From assembly GCA_011390785.1 (NCBI GenBank), contig JAABRR010000011.1:1-64000 (forward strand): a stretch of DNA of 64,000 nucleotides, given 5' to 3'. The DNA is from Sphingobacteriia bacterium. Its GTDB lineage: Bacteria > Bacteroidota > Bacteroidia > Bacteroidales > UBA7960. Under the pieces are notes generated by a model that was not told where the DNA came from, ran no database searches, and saw only the letters and a program-made list of their open reading frames with translations. Shown here in pieces: positions 9,052 to 18,325 of the stretch. Made by a program: the position numbers and the translations under genes. Each line of letters begins with the position of its first letter. The stretch's first letter is position 1.

Positions 9052-9777
9052 ATGGATTTCAAAGATAATATCAACAAAAATAAACTGCCCAAACATATTG
9101 CAATTATCATGGATGGTAATGGCCGGTGGGCCAGACAAAGGGGGAAGGAAAGGATTTTTGGGCATGAAAATGGAATTCAGGCAGTTAGAGAAACTATAGA
9201 AGCCGCAGGAGAACTAGGTATTCCTAATCTTACTTTTTACGCTTTTTCAACTGAAAACTGGTGCAGGCCCAAAAAAGAAATAGATACCCTGATGAGCCTG
9301 CTGGTTAGTGCCATAAGAAGTGAAACACCCGAATTACTTGAAAAAGGAGCTAAACTTAAAGCTATTGGGGATATTGAATCTCTGCCTCCCGATACAATTG
9401 CCGAACTAAGGGAAGCCATGGAAATAACAAAAAACAATACCCAGCTTAATGTAATTGTAGCTCTAAGTTACAGCTCACAATGGGAAATAATAAAAGCAGT
9501 AAAGGATATTGCCAAACAAGTAAAGGATAACAAAATAGACCCGGATAAAATAGATAAGTCCTTGTTCAATTCGTTTCTGCAAACAAGCGGAACTCCAGAC
9601 CCTGATTTACTCATAAGAACCAGCGGAGAATTACGAATTAGCAACTTTTTACTTTGGCAAATTGCCTATAGTGAATTATATTTTACACCTGTTCTATGGC
9701 CTGATTTTCGCAAGAAACATTTTTATCAGGCTGTACTGGATTACCAAAGAAGAGACAGAAGATTTGGAAAAACATAA
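9052..9777 (+). CDS. uppS: Undecaprenyl diphosphate synthase (isoprenyl transferase)
   Basis: This cis-prenyltransferase makes the C55 lipid carrier for peptidoglycan and surface glycans. The N-terminal IAIIMDGNGRWARQRG motif carries the catalytic aspartate (Asp21). TFYAFSTENWCRP and the C-terminal DLLIRTSGELRISNFLLWQ with ELYFTPVLWPDF are the remaining family signatures. At 241 residues it has normal length. It lies between the DUF6089 pair and bamA, the standard Bacteroidota order. The ATG at 9052 is the only sensible start. Confidence 0.97.
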   Translation: MDFKDNINKNKLPKHIAIIMDGNGRWARQRGKERIFGHENGIQAVRETIEAAGELGIPNLTFYAFSTENWCRPKKEIDTLMSLLVSAIRSETPELLEKGAKLKAIGDIESLPPDTIAELREAMEITKNNTQLNVIVALSYSSQWEIIKAVKDIAKQVKDNKIDPDKIDKSLFNSFLQTSGTPDPDLLIRTSGELRISNFLLWQIAYSELYFTPVLWPDFRKKHFYQAVLDYQRRDRRFGKT

Positions 9778-9850
9778 CATACAACAAAACAAAAACACAT
9801 TACATTATAACCTGAAAACAACAAACCCTGCATTAAAATAAAACCCTATA

Positions 9851-12370
9851 ATGATAAAAAAGCTAATTTTTCTGGCATTACTATTATTCATTTTTTCATC
9901 GAAAACCCTTGTAAGATCTCAGAATGTTCTTACCGGAAACCAGATTACCGTTAACTATAATAATCCCCGCGAATATGTTATCGGTGGGATAAGCGTATCA
10001 GGTATCAATTATATGGATCAAAACGTGATCCTCATGGTAAGCCAGCTTAATGTGGGCGACGAAATTGTAGTACCTGGCGAAGACATTTCCAGAGCTATCA
10101 ACAATATCTGGAGGCAAGGGCTTTTTACCGATGTGTCTATTGGTGTAACTTCCATACAGGATAATATGATTTTTCTTGATATCGCCGTCAAAGAAAGACC
10201 CCGATTATCAAGATTTGAATTTAAAGGAGTAAGAAAATCAGATGAAACAAAACTCACCGAATCACTAAATCTAATTCGTGGTGATGTAGTAACTGAAAAT
10301 ATGATGTTTCGTGCATCAAATACTATTAAAGACTATTATGTTGAAAAAGGATATTTAAAACCCGATGTAAACATTACCCAGGTTACGGATACCGTTCGTA
10401 GCAACAGCCTTATTCTTGAGTTTGATGTTAGCCGGGGAGAAAGAACCAGAATTAAGGAAGTAATTGTGCACGGCAATGAAGTTCTTTCAGATTTTCAGAT
10501 CAAAAGATTAATGAAAAAAACCCGCGAAAGAAGCATTTGGTTTCTGTTTAATGCATCAAAACTTATTCAGGATCAGTTTGCTGAAGATAAACAATTAATT
10601 ATAGAAAGATATAATGAGTTAGGGAAAAGAGATGCTGCAATTCTGCGGGATACCACTTACTTTGTTGAAGAAAATCGCATTGTAATAGAGCTTTTTATTG
10701 ATGAAGGCCCGACGTATTATTTCAGAGATATTACATGGGTAGGAAATACAGTTTATAAAGACGAACTCTTATCTGAAGTTCTCGGAATGAATAAGGGTGA
10801 TATCTATAACCAGAAGCTATTGGATAAAAATCTGTTCATGAACCCTGAAGGTATTGATGTAAGTTCTCTTTATCTTGACGATGGATATTTGTTTTTCAAT
10901 GTTAGCCCCACTGAGGTTAATGTAAGCAACGATTCTATTGACCTTGAAATAAGGATTTATGAAGGGCAGCAGGCCGAAGTAAACAAAGTTACGGTAATGG
11001 GTAATACCAAAACCAACGACCATGTTATTCTTCGTGAAATTCGTACCCGGCCCGGAATGTTATTCAGCCGGTCAGACATTATCAGAAGCCAGCGTGACAT
11101 TATTCAGTTAGGCTATTTCGACCAGGAAAAAATTGATGTTGTTCCAACCCCTAACCCTGTAGATGGAACAGTTGATATCAATTATATTGTAGAAGAAACT
11201 TCATCTGACCAGATAGAGCTGTCCGGCGGCTGGGGAGCAGGTCGTATCATTGGTACTTTAGGTTTATCTTTCAATAATTTCTCCACAAAAAATATCCTGA
11301 AAAAAGATGCCTGGAGACCTTTACCAAGCGGCGACGGGCAAAAGCTAACACTTAGGGGGCAAACTTACGGAAGAGGCTATGTATCATATAGTGCGTCATT
11401 TATGGAACCCTGGCTGGGAGGCAAAAAACCCAATGCACTCAGCGTATCTGTGTTTCAAACCACACACCGTAATCAATATCCGCAAAGTAGCGAATTGTAT
11501 GGCTATTACAGCATTATTGGTTCATCAGTAGGTTTGGCAAGAAGGCTGAGAGTACCCGATGATTTCTTTTATTTAAGACAAACTTTAGGATTTCAACGTT
11601 ATGAAATTAAGAACCTTAGCACTGTAGCAGGGTTAAGCTTTATGATTGATGATGGCAATGCCAACAACTTCAATTATGGAATCGAGTTTGGACGTAATTC
11701 TGTTGATGCCCCCCTTTATCCCAGACAGGGATCTGAAGTTTCCCTGGGCCTGCAAATAACACCACCGTACTCTCTTATAAACGGAAAAGATTTTTCTGCG
11801 GTAGATGAAAATGAACTGTATAAGTGGTTGGAATATCATAAATGGAAATTCAAAACCAGTTTTTACACCCGTTTACTCGGAGATTTGGTTTTAAGTACCC
11901 GAACCCGCATGGGATTTCTTGGCTTTTACAACAAAGATATTGGAGTTTCACCCTTCGAGAGATTCTATCTTGGGGGCGATGGGCTTTCAGGATGGGAAAT
12001 AGATGGTCGTGAAATCATTGCCATGAGAGGCTACGCCAACAATTCATTAACACCAATGGACAACAGAGGCCAGTTTATTGGCGGTAATGTTTACAACAAA
12101 TACACTGCTGAATTAAGATACCCCGTTTCTCTTAATCCTATGGCAACCATCTATGCCCTGGCATTTGTAGAAGCAGGTAACTCATGGAGTAGCTTTGGCA
12201 GTTTCAGCCCATTTGATCTCAAGCGTTCCGCAGGTTTTGGTGTTAGAATATTTCTACCCATGTTTGGTTTGCTTGGCCTCGACTGGGGTTACGGGTTCGA
12301 TGAAGTTGCCGGAAGACCTGGCGATAACGGTGGAAGATTTCACTTTAGCATCGGTCAGTCAATAGACTAA
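9851..12370 (+). CDS. bamA: Outer membrane protein assembly factor BamA
   Basis: This is the central component of the machine that folds beta-barrel proteins into the outer membrane. A signal peptide (residues 1-23) is followed by an N-terminal half made of POTRA repeats, for example YVIGGISVSGINYMDQNVI, RLSRFEFKGVRKSDETKL and YYFRDITWVGNTVYKDELL. A C-terminal Omp85 barrel follows from about residue 460, with the FFLGGDGLSGW-like segment (RFYLGGDGLSGWEIDG, the conserved loop-6 region) and the terminal strand ending GRFHFSIGQSID. 839 residues is within the normal Bacteroidota range. ompH follows 86 bp later. The identification is secure. Confidence 0.96.
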   Translation: MIKKLIFLALLLFIFSSKTLVRSQNVLTGNQITVNYNNPREYVIGGISVSGINYMDQNVILMVSQLNVGDEIVVPGEDISRAINNIWRQGLFTDVSIGVTSIQDNMIFLDIAVKERPRLSRFEFKGVRKSDETKLTESLNLIRGDVVTENMMFRASNTIKDYYVEKGYLKPDVNITQVTDTVRSNSLILEFDVSRGERTRIKEVIVHGNEVLSDFQIKRLMKKTRERSIWFLFNASKLIQDQFAEDKQLIIERYNELGKRDAAILRDTTYFVEENRIVIELFIDEGPTYYFRDITWVGNTVYKDELLSEVLGMNKGDIYNQKLLDKNLFMNPEGIDVSSLYLDDGYLFFNVSPTEVNVSNDSIDLEIRIYEGQQAEVNKVTVMGNTKTNDHVILREIRTRPGMLFSRSDIIRSQRDIIQLGYFDQEKIDVVPTPNPVDGTVDINYIVEETSSDQIELSGGWGAGRIIGTLGLSFNNFSTKNILKKDAWRPLPSGDGQKLTLRGQTYGRGYVSYSASFMEPWLGGKKPNALSVSVFQTTHRNQYPQSSELYGYYSIIGSSVGLARRLRVPDDFFYLRQTLGFQRYEIKNLSTVAGLSFMIDDGNANNFNYGIEFGRNSVDAPLYPRQGSEVSLGLQITPPYSLINGKDFSAVDENELYKWLEYHKWKFKTSFYTRLLGDLVLSTRTRMGFLGFYNKDIGVSPFERFYLGGDGLSGWEIDGREIIAMRGYANNSLTPMDNRGQFIGGNVYNKYTAELRYPVSLNPMATIYALAFVEAGNSWSSFGSFSPFDLKRSAGFGVRIFLPMFGLLGLDWGYGFDEVAGRPGDNGGRFHFSIGQSID

Positions 12371-12456
12371 TATGTTTTGATTGGTACGATATATGTTAAG
12401 ATTAAGTACTCAGTCAGTTTAAAAATAAGTATTATCCAAATAAGGAGAAATAAGTC

Positions 12457-12972
12457 ATGAAAAAAATTATCTTTTTAACTTCAATTATACTTTTTGCAGG
12501 TTTTTCAGCGATAGGGCAACGTTTTGCTTTTATCGATACAGATTATATTATGGAAAATATTCCTGAATATCAGGCAGCCCAAATGGAACTTAACGAACTT
12601 TCCAAGCAATGGCAAACTGAAATTGAAGCCAAATTTGCAGAAGTAGAGCAACTCTATCGCGAATACCAAACCGAATCGGTTCTTTTGCCCGAAGAAATGC
12701 GTAAGGAACGCGAAGAGCAAATTATCGCTATGGAAAGAACAGCCAAGGAGCTTCAAATGCAGCGCTTCGGACGAGAGGGAGACCTTTTCAAAAAACGGGA
12801 AGAATTGGTAAAACCTATCCAGGATCAAATCTATACCGCCATTGAAGATATTGCTACCCGTGGCAATTATGCGATTATTTTCGACAAATCCAGCGGTGGT
12901 AATATTATCTATTCTGATGTAAGATTTGATTTGAGTGATGAGGTATTACAGAAAATGGGATACCGTAACTAA
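12457..12972 (+). CDS. ompH: OmpH/Skp family periplasmic chaperone
   Basis: The protein has a signal peptide (MKKIIFLTSIILFAGFSAIG), then the OmpH start RFAFIDTDYIMENIPEYQAAQMEL, a long charged alpha-helical coiled coil (about residues 40-125), and the closing beta-strand region ATRGNYAIIFDKSSGGNIIYSD. Skp-like trimers hold unfolded outer-membrane proteins in the periplasm for BamA, encoded just upstream. Unusually for this window, a good Shine-Dalgarno sequence (AAGGAG at 12442-12447) precedes the ATG. Many Bacteroidota carry two ompH copies in tandem; here there is one, closed by a strong terminator. Confidence 0.93.
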   Translation: MKKIIFLTSIILFAGFSAIGQRFAFIDTDYIMENIPEYQAAQMELNELSKQWQTEIEAKFAEVEQLYREYQTESVLLPEEMRKEREEQIIAMERTAKELQMQRFGREGDLFKKREELVKPIQDQIYTAIEDIATRGNYAIIFDKSSGGNIIYSDVRFDLSDEVLQKMGYRN

Positions 12973-13001
12973 TCAGAAAATACTTTCTTAACAATATCTT
13001 T

Positions 13002-13034
13002 CAGGCCCTGTTAAATTGAATTTAACAGGGCCTG
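13002..13034. terminator. Strong hairpin between ompH and mutS
   Basis: CAGGCCCTGTTAAA and its complement TTTAACAGGGCCTG form a near-perfect stem of 14 bp with a short loop, followed by TTTCTTT. It lies between convergent genes and ends the envelope operon. Confidence 0.8.
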
Positions 13035-13102
13035 TTTCTTTATAAAATGTTTACTTAGATACTACTTAGTGCCAGCAAGAAAACTCATGTTTTTTACATT
13101 CA

Positions 13103-15754
13103 CTACTTACCCAATAGCCTTTTTATCTCATTTAGTTTCATAAGAGCTTCAACCGGGGTAAGGGTATTGATATCAGTATTTAAAATATCTTCCTTAATCT
13201 GCAACAAAAGCGGATCGTCTAACTGAATAAAACTTAATTGATACTGATCATTCGCTTTCCCCTTCATTTTGTTAAGCCCTTTTTTTCCTGCCAATTCTTC
13301 ATGGCTATGACTTTTCTCCAATTGCCCAAGAATTTCGTTGGCTCTGCCGATTACTGTTTTGGGCATACCGGCCATGCGGGCCACATGAATACCAAAACTA
13401 TGCTCACTGCCCCCTTCCACAAGCTTCCTTAAAAAGATCACAGTGTTATGCATTTCCTTAATCGAAACATTAAAATTCTTAATCCGCGAAAAGGATGCAG
13501 CCATCTCATTCAGCTCGTGATAGTGAGTGGCAAAAAGGGTTTTAGCCCTGAAAAGTGGGTGCTCATGCAGGTACTCGGCAATTGCCCAGGCAATACTTAT
13601 ACCATCGTAGGTGCTGGTCCCGCGTCCGATCTCATCGAGCAAAATCAGGCTTCGATTGCTGATGTTATTAAGAATACTGGCAGTTTCGTTCATTTCAACC
13701 ATAAAAGTTGATTCCCCCGACGAAATATTGTCTGATGCTCCAACCCTGGTAAAAATTTTATCAACCCAGCCAATTTTCGCTTCCTTCGCCGGAACAAAAG
13801 ACCCGATTTGGGCCAACAAAACAATGAGAGCAGTTTGCCTTAACAAGGCAGATTTACCCGACATATTGGGCCCGGTAATCATAATGATCTGCTGCTTCTC
13901 ATTATCGAGCAAAACATCGTTGGCAACGTATTCTTCTCCGGGTGGCAATTGTTGTTCAATTACAGGATGCCGTCCCAGCTGTATATCAATGGTAAACGAA
14001 TCATTCATTTCAGGTTTTACATATTGGAATTGTCTGGCAACAGATGCAAAGCACAAAAGGCAATCGAGACGGGCAACAACATTTGCATTGATCTGAATGG
14101 GCTCAATGTATTCAGAGAGTGCTGCAACCAGCTCCCGGAAAATCCTTTCTTCTTCCTGTAGGATTTTCTCTTCAGCACCCAGAATCTTTTCCTCATATTC
14201 TTTCAGTTCGGGGGTAATATACCTTTCGCAATTTACCAGGGTTTGTTTCCTGATCCAGTCATCAGGCACTTTGTCTTTGTGGGTATTGGTAACTTCAAGG
14301 TAATAACCAAACACATTGTTATAAGATATCTTGATATTGGAAATTCCGGTTCGCTCCATTTCACGCTGCCGCATTTGGGCCAGATAGTCTTTTCCTGTTC
14401 CGGAAATACCTCGTAATTCATCCAGAAGATCACTCACACCCGGGGCAATCACATTTCCCTTGGTAATCAACGAAGATGGCTCAGGCAAAATTTCCCTGGC
14501 AATGCGGTCTCTTATTTCTGTGCACAGATTGATCTTATCGCCAATAGCCCGGATAGGCGCGTTCTCTGATGCCAGGCACATTTCCCGGATGGGCTGAAGG
14601 GCTTCCAAAGCTTTCTGCACCTGCAACAATTCGCGGGGCATAATTTTTTGGACTGCCACGCGCGAAATCAATCTCTCCAAATCACCAATACGCCTTATGT
14701 ATTTGGCATAATCATCCGTAATACCTTCGTTTTGATTTAGATACTCTACAACATTATGCCTTTCCTGCATTTGGGCGCGGTCTTTCAGTGGAAGCACGAT
14801 CCACCTTTTGAGCATTCTACTACCCATGGGCGACAAAGTATGATCTAACACCTGAATAAGGCTGGTGGCATTGTCATTGAGAGAATGTAATAATTCCAGG
14901 TTCCTGATTGTAAACTTATCCAGCCAAACGTATTTACTTTCGTCAATACGGGCAATTTTGGTAATATGCTGGATTTTATCATGGCGGGTTTCAGCCAAAT
15001 AATGCATAACCGCGCCGGCAGCAATAATTCCGTAATCTATTTCTTCAATCCCAAAACCTTTATAGGAAAGAGTGCCGAAGTGCTTTAGCAAATGATCATC
15101 GGCAAAATCTCGGGTAAAAACCCAGTCTTCGAGGCTCGATGTGTAGTATTTGCCGGGGAACATTTCATGCAGTTCGCGCAAACGATTCTTTTGTACTACC
15201 ATTTCACTGGGTCGGAAAGTTTGAATAAGCTTGTCGATATACTCCCGACTCCCCTGGTCGGCAAAAAATTCACCGGTAGAAACATCCAAAAAAGCGATAC
15301 CACATAGGTTTCCCTGAAAATGAATACCAGCCAAAAAATTATTCTCTTTATGATCAAGCACCTTATCACTAAAGGCTACACCGGGAGTAACCAGTTCGGT
15401 AACCCCCCTTTTCACTATTTTTTTTGTCAACTTGGGGTCTTCCAGTTGATCACAAATGGCAACCTTCTGCCCTGCCTTCACCAATTTTGGAAGATAAGTA
15501 TCCAATGCATGATGCGGAAAACCTGCTAGCTCAACGTATGAAGCAGAACCATTGGCACGTCTTGTAAGCACTATTCCAAGGATTTGAGATGCTGTAATTG
15601 CATCATCTCCAAAGGTTTCATAAAAATCTCCTACCCTGAACAACAATAATGCTTCGGGGTATTTACCCTTGATGGAATAATATTGCTTCATCAGGGGTGT
15701 TTCAACATGTTTATGGACTTCTTTCGTCAATTTTTTTGATTTTTTAGATGGCAA
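13103..15754 (-). CDS. mutS: DNA mismatch repair protein MutS
   Basis: MutS recognises mismatches and small loops. The mismatch-intercalating F-x-E motif is present (GDFYETF, Phe44 and Glu46), followed by connector, core and clamp regions. The ABC-type ATPase has Walker A GPNMSGKS (628-635), the signature region [13 protein letters not shown], Walker [17 protein letters not shown] and the ATHYHEL segment. 883 residues is typical. The start is uncertain: the frame upstream is closed by a TGA overlapping the region, and the longest form starts with TTG at 15754. The first ATG is at 15691, just before KQYYSIKG. Most relatives have a short basic N-terminus before TPLMKQ, which supports the TTG or a nearby alternative start. 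Confidence 0.93.
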   Translation of the reverse strand: MPSKKSKKLTKEVHKHVETPLMKQYYSIKGKYPEALLLFRVGDFYETFGDDAITASQILGIVLTRRANGSASYVELAGFPHHALDTYLPKLVKAGQKVAICDQLEDPKLTKKIVKRGVTELVTPGVAFSDKVLDHKENNFLAGIHFQGNLCGIAFLDVSTGEFFADQGSREYIDKLIQTFRPSEMVVQKNRLRELHEMFPGKYYTSSLEDWVFTRDFADDHLLKHFGTLSYKGFGIEEIDYGIIAAGAVMHYLAETRHDKIQHITKIARIDESKYVWLDKFTIRNLELLHSLNDNATSLIQVLDHTLSPMGSRMLKRWIVLPLKDRAQMQERHNVVEYLNQNEGITDDYAKYIRRIGDLERLISRVAVQKIMPRELLQVQKALEALQPIREMCLASENAPIRAIGDKINLCTEIRDRIAREILPEPSSLITKGNVIAPGVSDLLDELRGISGTGKDYLAQMRQREMERTGISNIKISYNNVFGYYLEVTNTHKDKVPDDWIRKQTLVNCERYITPELKEYEEKILGAEEKILQEEERIFRELVAALSEYIEPIQINANVVARLDCLLCFASVARQFQYVKPEMNDSFTIDIQLGRHPVIEQQLPPGEEYVANDVLLDNEKQQIIMITGPNMSGKSALLRQTALIVLLAQIGSFVPAKEAKIGWVDKIFTRVGASDNISSGESTFMVEMNETASILNNISNRSLILLDEIGRGTSTYDGISIAWAIAEYLHEHPLFRAKTLFATHYHELNEMAASFSRIKNFNVSIKEMHNTVIFLRKLVEGGSEHSFGIHVARMAGMPKTVIGRANEILGQLEKSHSHEELAGKKGLNKMKGKANDQYQLSFIQLDDPLLLQIKEDILNTDINTLTPVEALMKLNEIKRLLGK

Positions 15755-15789
15755 ACCTACTCATTTTTTTCTTTTTTAGGAAATTTCAT

Positions 15790-15820
15790 TTTGTGCCCCT
15801 TCCCATGAGCTTTACATTTG
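15790..15820 (+). promoter_or_regulatory. Bacteroidota-type promoter for the DUF4168 gene
   Basis: TTTG (15790-15793), a 19-nt spacer and TACATTTG (15813-15820) give a full match to the TTTG-N19-TAnnTTTG consensus. The expected start point is near 15827, about 28 nt before the ATG. Confidence 0.75.
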
Positions 15821-15854
15821 TAACTCATTAATTTTCAAACAAAAAATAACAATT

Positions 15855-16352
15855 ATGTTTTTAAAAAAATCAGTAAATCAAATTTTTCTTAGTATTGTAA
15901 TTTTAGTTTTTTCAACTTCAACCCTTTTAGCCCAAACCGCTCCCCAACAACCATCCATCCCACCAGCCGAATTACCTGATGATTATCCCGATGAGCAACT
16001 TGAATTGTTTGTAAATGCCATTTCTAAAGTAATGACCCTACAGGAACAGGGCCAGGCATCAATGGTAGAAGCCATTCAAGAACAAGACCTTTCCATAAGT
16101 CGTTTTAATGAATTATTAACCGAGGCACAACAAAAAGGACCAGAAAGTATTGATGCATCAGAAGATGAGAAACAAGCCTTCAATGAGACACTGGCTCAGG
16201 TTCAATCAATGCAGATGGAAATGGAACAAACCATGATAAAGGCAATTCAGGATGAAGGGTTGAAGGTAAAAGAATACCAGCAAATTATGCAATCTTACAA
16301 CCTAAATTCCAATGTGAAAGAAAAGGTAGATAAGATGATGAGCCAACAATAG
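15855..16352 (+). CDS. Secreted DUF4168 domain protein
   Basis: This 165-residue protein has a signal peptide ending near LLAQ (about residue 26), a proline-rich linker (PQQPSIPPAELPDDYPDEQL), and a helical, Gln/Glu/Met-rich domain. The domain contains two similar halves (LFVNAISKVMTLQEQGQASM and AFNETLAQVQSMQMEMEQTM) in the manner of DUF4168. It is likely periplasmic. The function of DUF4168 is not known. It has its own consensus promoter and is transcribed divergently from mutS. Confidence 0.75.
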   Translation: MFLKKSVNQIFLSIVILVFSTSTLLAQTAPQQPSIPPAELPDDYPDEQLELFVNAISKVMTLQEQGQASMVEAIQEQDLSISRFNELLTEAQQKGPESIDASEDEKQAFNETLAQVQSMQMEMEQTMIKAIQDEGLKVKEYQQIMQSYNLNSNVKEKVDKMMSQQ

Positions 16353-16455
16353 TAAGGTTAGCTCTGATCAAAATTAATATCAGGTGGTTTTGAAAATTTA
16401 AATAGGTAAGGTTTATGGTAAATGATTAATTTTTACTTTCGCCTAAAAAAATTTC

Positions 16456-18270
16456 ATGACACCACTACTAAACAATACTGATAAACTCCAGCTTATACTG
16501 AAAAGCTTGCCTCATAAGCCCGGGGTTTATCAGTATTTTGATGAAGAGGGGAATATAATTTACATAGGGAAAGCCATAAATCTCAAGAAAAGGGTATCAT
16601 CATACTTTAACCGCGATACTTCGCAAAGCGGCAAGGTAATGGTTATGGTTCGGCGAATTAACGAAATAAGGCATATTGTTGTTGAAACCGAAATAGACGC
16701 CCTGCTTCTCGAAAACAACCTGATTAAGAAATACCAGCCGCGCTATAATGTCATGCTCAAGGATGACAAAACCTTTCCCTGGATATGTATAAAAAATGAG
16801 CCCTTCCCAAGAATATTTCCTACACGAAACGTTGTAAAAGATGGCAGTACCTATTTGGGGCCCTATGCATCTGTAAGAATGATGCGCACCCTTTTGGATT
16901 TGGTACGTCAACTGTTTCAATACAGAAATTGCCGGTTAAAACTCACCAATGAAAACATTGCAGCCAAAAAGTTTAAGGTTTGCCTTGAATACCACATTGG
17001 AAACTGTTCCGGCCCCTGCGAAGGGCTTCAAACAGAAGAAGACTACAACATAACAGTAAAGCAAATTACAGAAATCCTTAAAGGGAATCTCAATGCTGTT
17101 ATTCATCAGCTAAAGACGATGATGCAGCAATATGCCCTTGAATTTCAATTTGAAAAGGCCCAAATTATTAAAGATAAGCTTTCACTGCTGGAAAACTACC
17201 AGGCCAAATCAATGGTGGTAAATGCTTCGGTAAGCAATGTAGATGTTTTTTCGGTTATTTCTGATGAAAGCATTGCTTTTATAAATTTCATAAAAGTAGT
17301 TGATGGTGCCGTGGTACAATCTCATACCCTGGAGCTTAAAAAACGGCTCGAAGAAACCAACAGCGAGTTGCTCGAAATTGCCATAACAGAAATCAGGCAG
17401 CGGTTTAAAAGTGAAGCAGCAGAAATAATTGTTCCTTTAAAACCTTCTATTTGTCTTCCAGATGTAAGATATACCGTTCCACAAAAAGGTGATAAGAAAA
17501 AACTACTCGAACTATCGGAGCGTAATGCCAAATACTTCAGACTCGAAAAGATGAAGCAACAGGAACTGGTTGACCCCAGAAGACATACCAAAAGGATTTT
17601 GGAAAAGATGCAGAAAGACCTTGGTTTACCAGAATTGCCCGAGCACATAGAATGTTTCGACAATAGCAACACGCAGGGATCCTATCCTGTTGCCGCCATG
17701 GTAGTATTCAGAGATGCCAAGCCCTTTAAAAAAGATTACCGGCATTTTAATATCAAAACAGTAGAAGGTCCCAACGATTTTGCTTCAATGGAAGAAGTGG
17801 TTTACAGAAGATACAAACGGCTAATAGAAGAAGAGAAACCTTTACCCCAACTCATTGTTGTTGATGGAGGAAAAGGACAATTAAGTTCGGCAGTAAGTGC
17901 ATTACAAAAACTTGATTTGCTTGATAATCTTCCTATTATTGGAATTGCCAAAAGACTGGAAGAGATTTACTTCCCGGGTGACAGCATACCGGTATATATC
18001 GACAAAAAATCTGAAACCCTGAAAATTATCCAGCATCTGCGCGATGAAGCCCACCGTTTTGGCATAACCCATCACCGGCAAAAAAGACAAAAAGGAAGCA
18101 TGAAATCCGAATTATCAGACATTAAAGGCATTGGTGAAAAAACAGCCTTGCTCCTTCTGAAAGAGTTCAAATCAGTTAAAGGGATTCGTGAGGCATCTCC
18201 GGAAAGGCTCACAGAAGTTGTGGGCCCGGCAAAAGCCGGAATAATAAAAGCACACTTTGCCCATGACTAA
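16456..18270 (+). CDS. uvrC: Excinuclease ABC subunit C
   Basis: This is the dual-incision nuclease of nucleotide excision repair. An N-terminal GIY-YIG nuclease domain (GVY at 23-25, YIG at 36-38) is followed by a cysteine-bearing segment (CRLKLTN...CLEYHIGNCSGPCEG), a UVR domain for UvrB contact (about 225-250), the RNase H-like endonuclease domain (ECFDNSNTQGSYPVAAMVVF; LIVVDGGKGQLS) and a C-terminal helix-hairpin-helix (SELSDIKGIGEKTALLLL). 604 residues is full length. It is a single gene, with a near-consensus TACTTTCG about 15 nt before the start. Confidence 0.97.
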   Translation: MTPLLNNTDKLQLILKSLPHKPGVYQYFDEEGNIIYIGKAINLKKRVSSYFNRDTSQSGKVMVMVRRINEIRHIVVETEIDALLLENNLIKKYQPRYNVMLKDDKTFPWICIKNEPFPRIFPTRNVVKDGSTYLGPYASVRMMRTLLDLVRQLFQYRNCRLKLTNENIAAKKFKVCLEYHIGNCSGPCEGLQTEEDYNITVKQITEILKGNLNAVIHQLKTMMQQYALEFQFEKAQIIKDKLSLLENYQAKSMVVNASVSNVDVFSVISDESIAFINFIKVVDGAVVQSHTLELKKRLEETNSELLEIAITEIRQRFKSEAAEIIVPLKPSICLPDVRYTVPQKGDKKKLLELSERNAKYFRLEKMKQQELVDPRRHTKRILEKMQKDLGLPELPEHIECFDNSNTQGSYPVAAMVVFRDAKPFKKDYRHFNIKTVEGPNDFASMEEVVYRRYKRLIEEEKPLPQLIVVDGGKGQLSSAVSALQKLDLLDNLPIIGIAKRLEEIYFPGDSIPVYIDKKSETLKIIQHLRDEAHRFGITHHRQKRQKGSMKSELSDIKGIGEKTALLLLKEFKSVKGIREASPERLTEVVGPAKAGIIKAHFAHD

Positions 18271-18325
18271 TTAGGCAGTAAAAAACTGATCAAGAAACTT
18301 AGACCAAAAACTCAGCTTTTATTAT

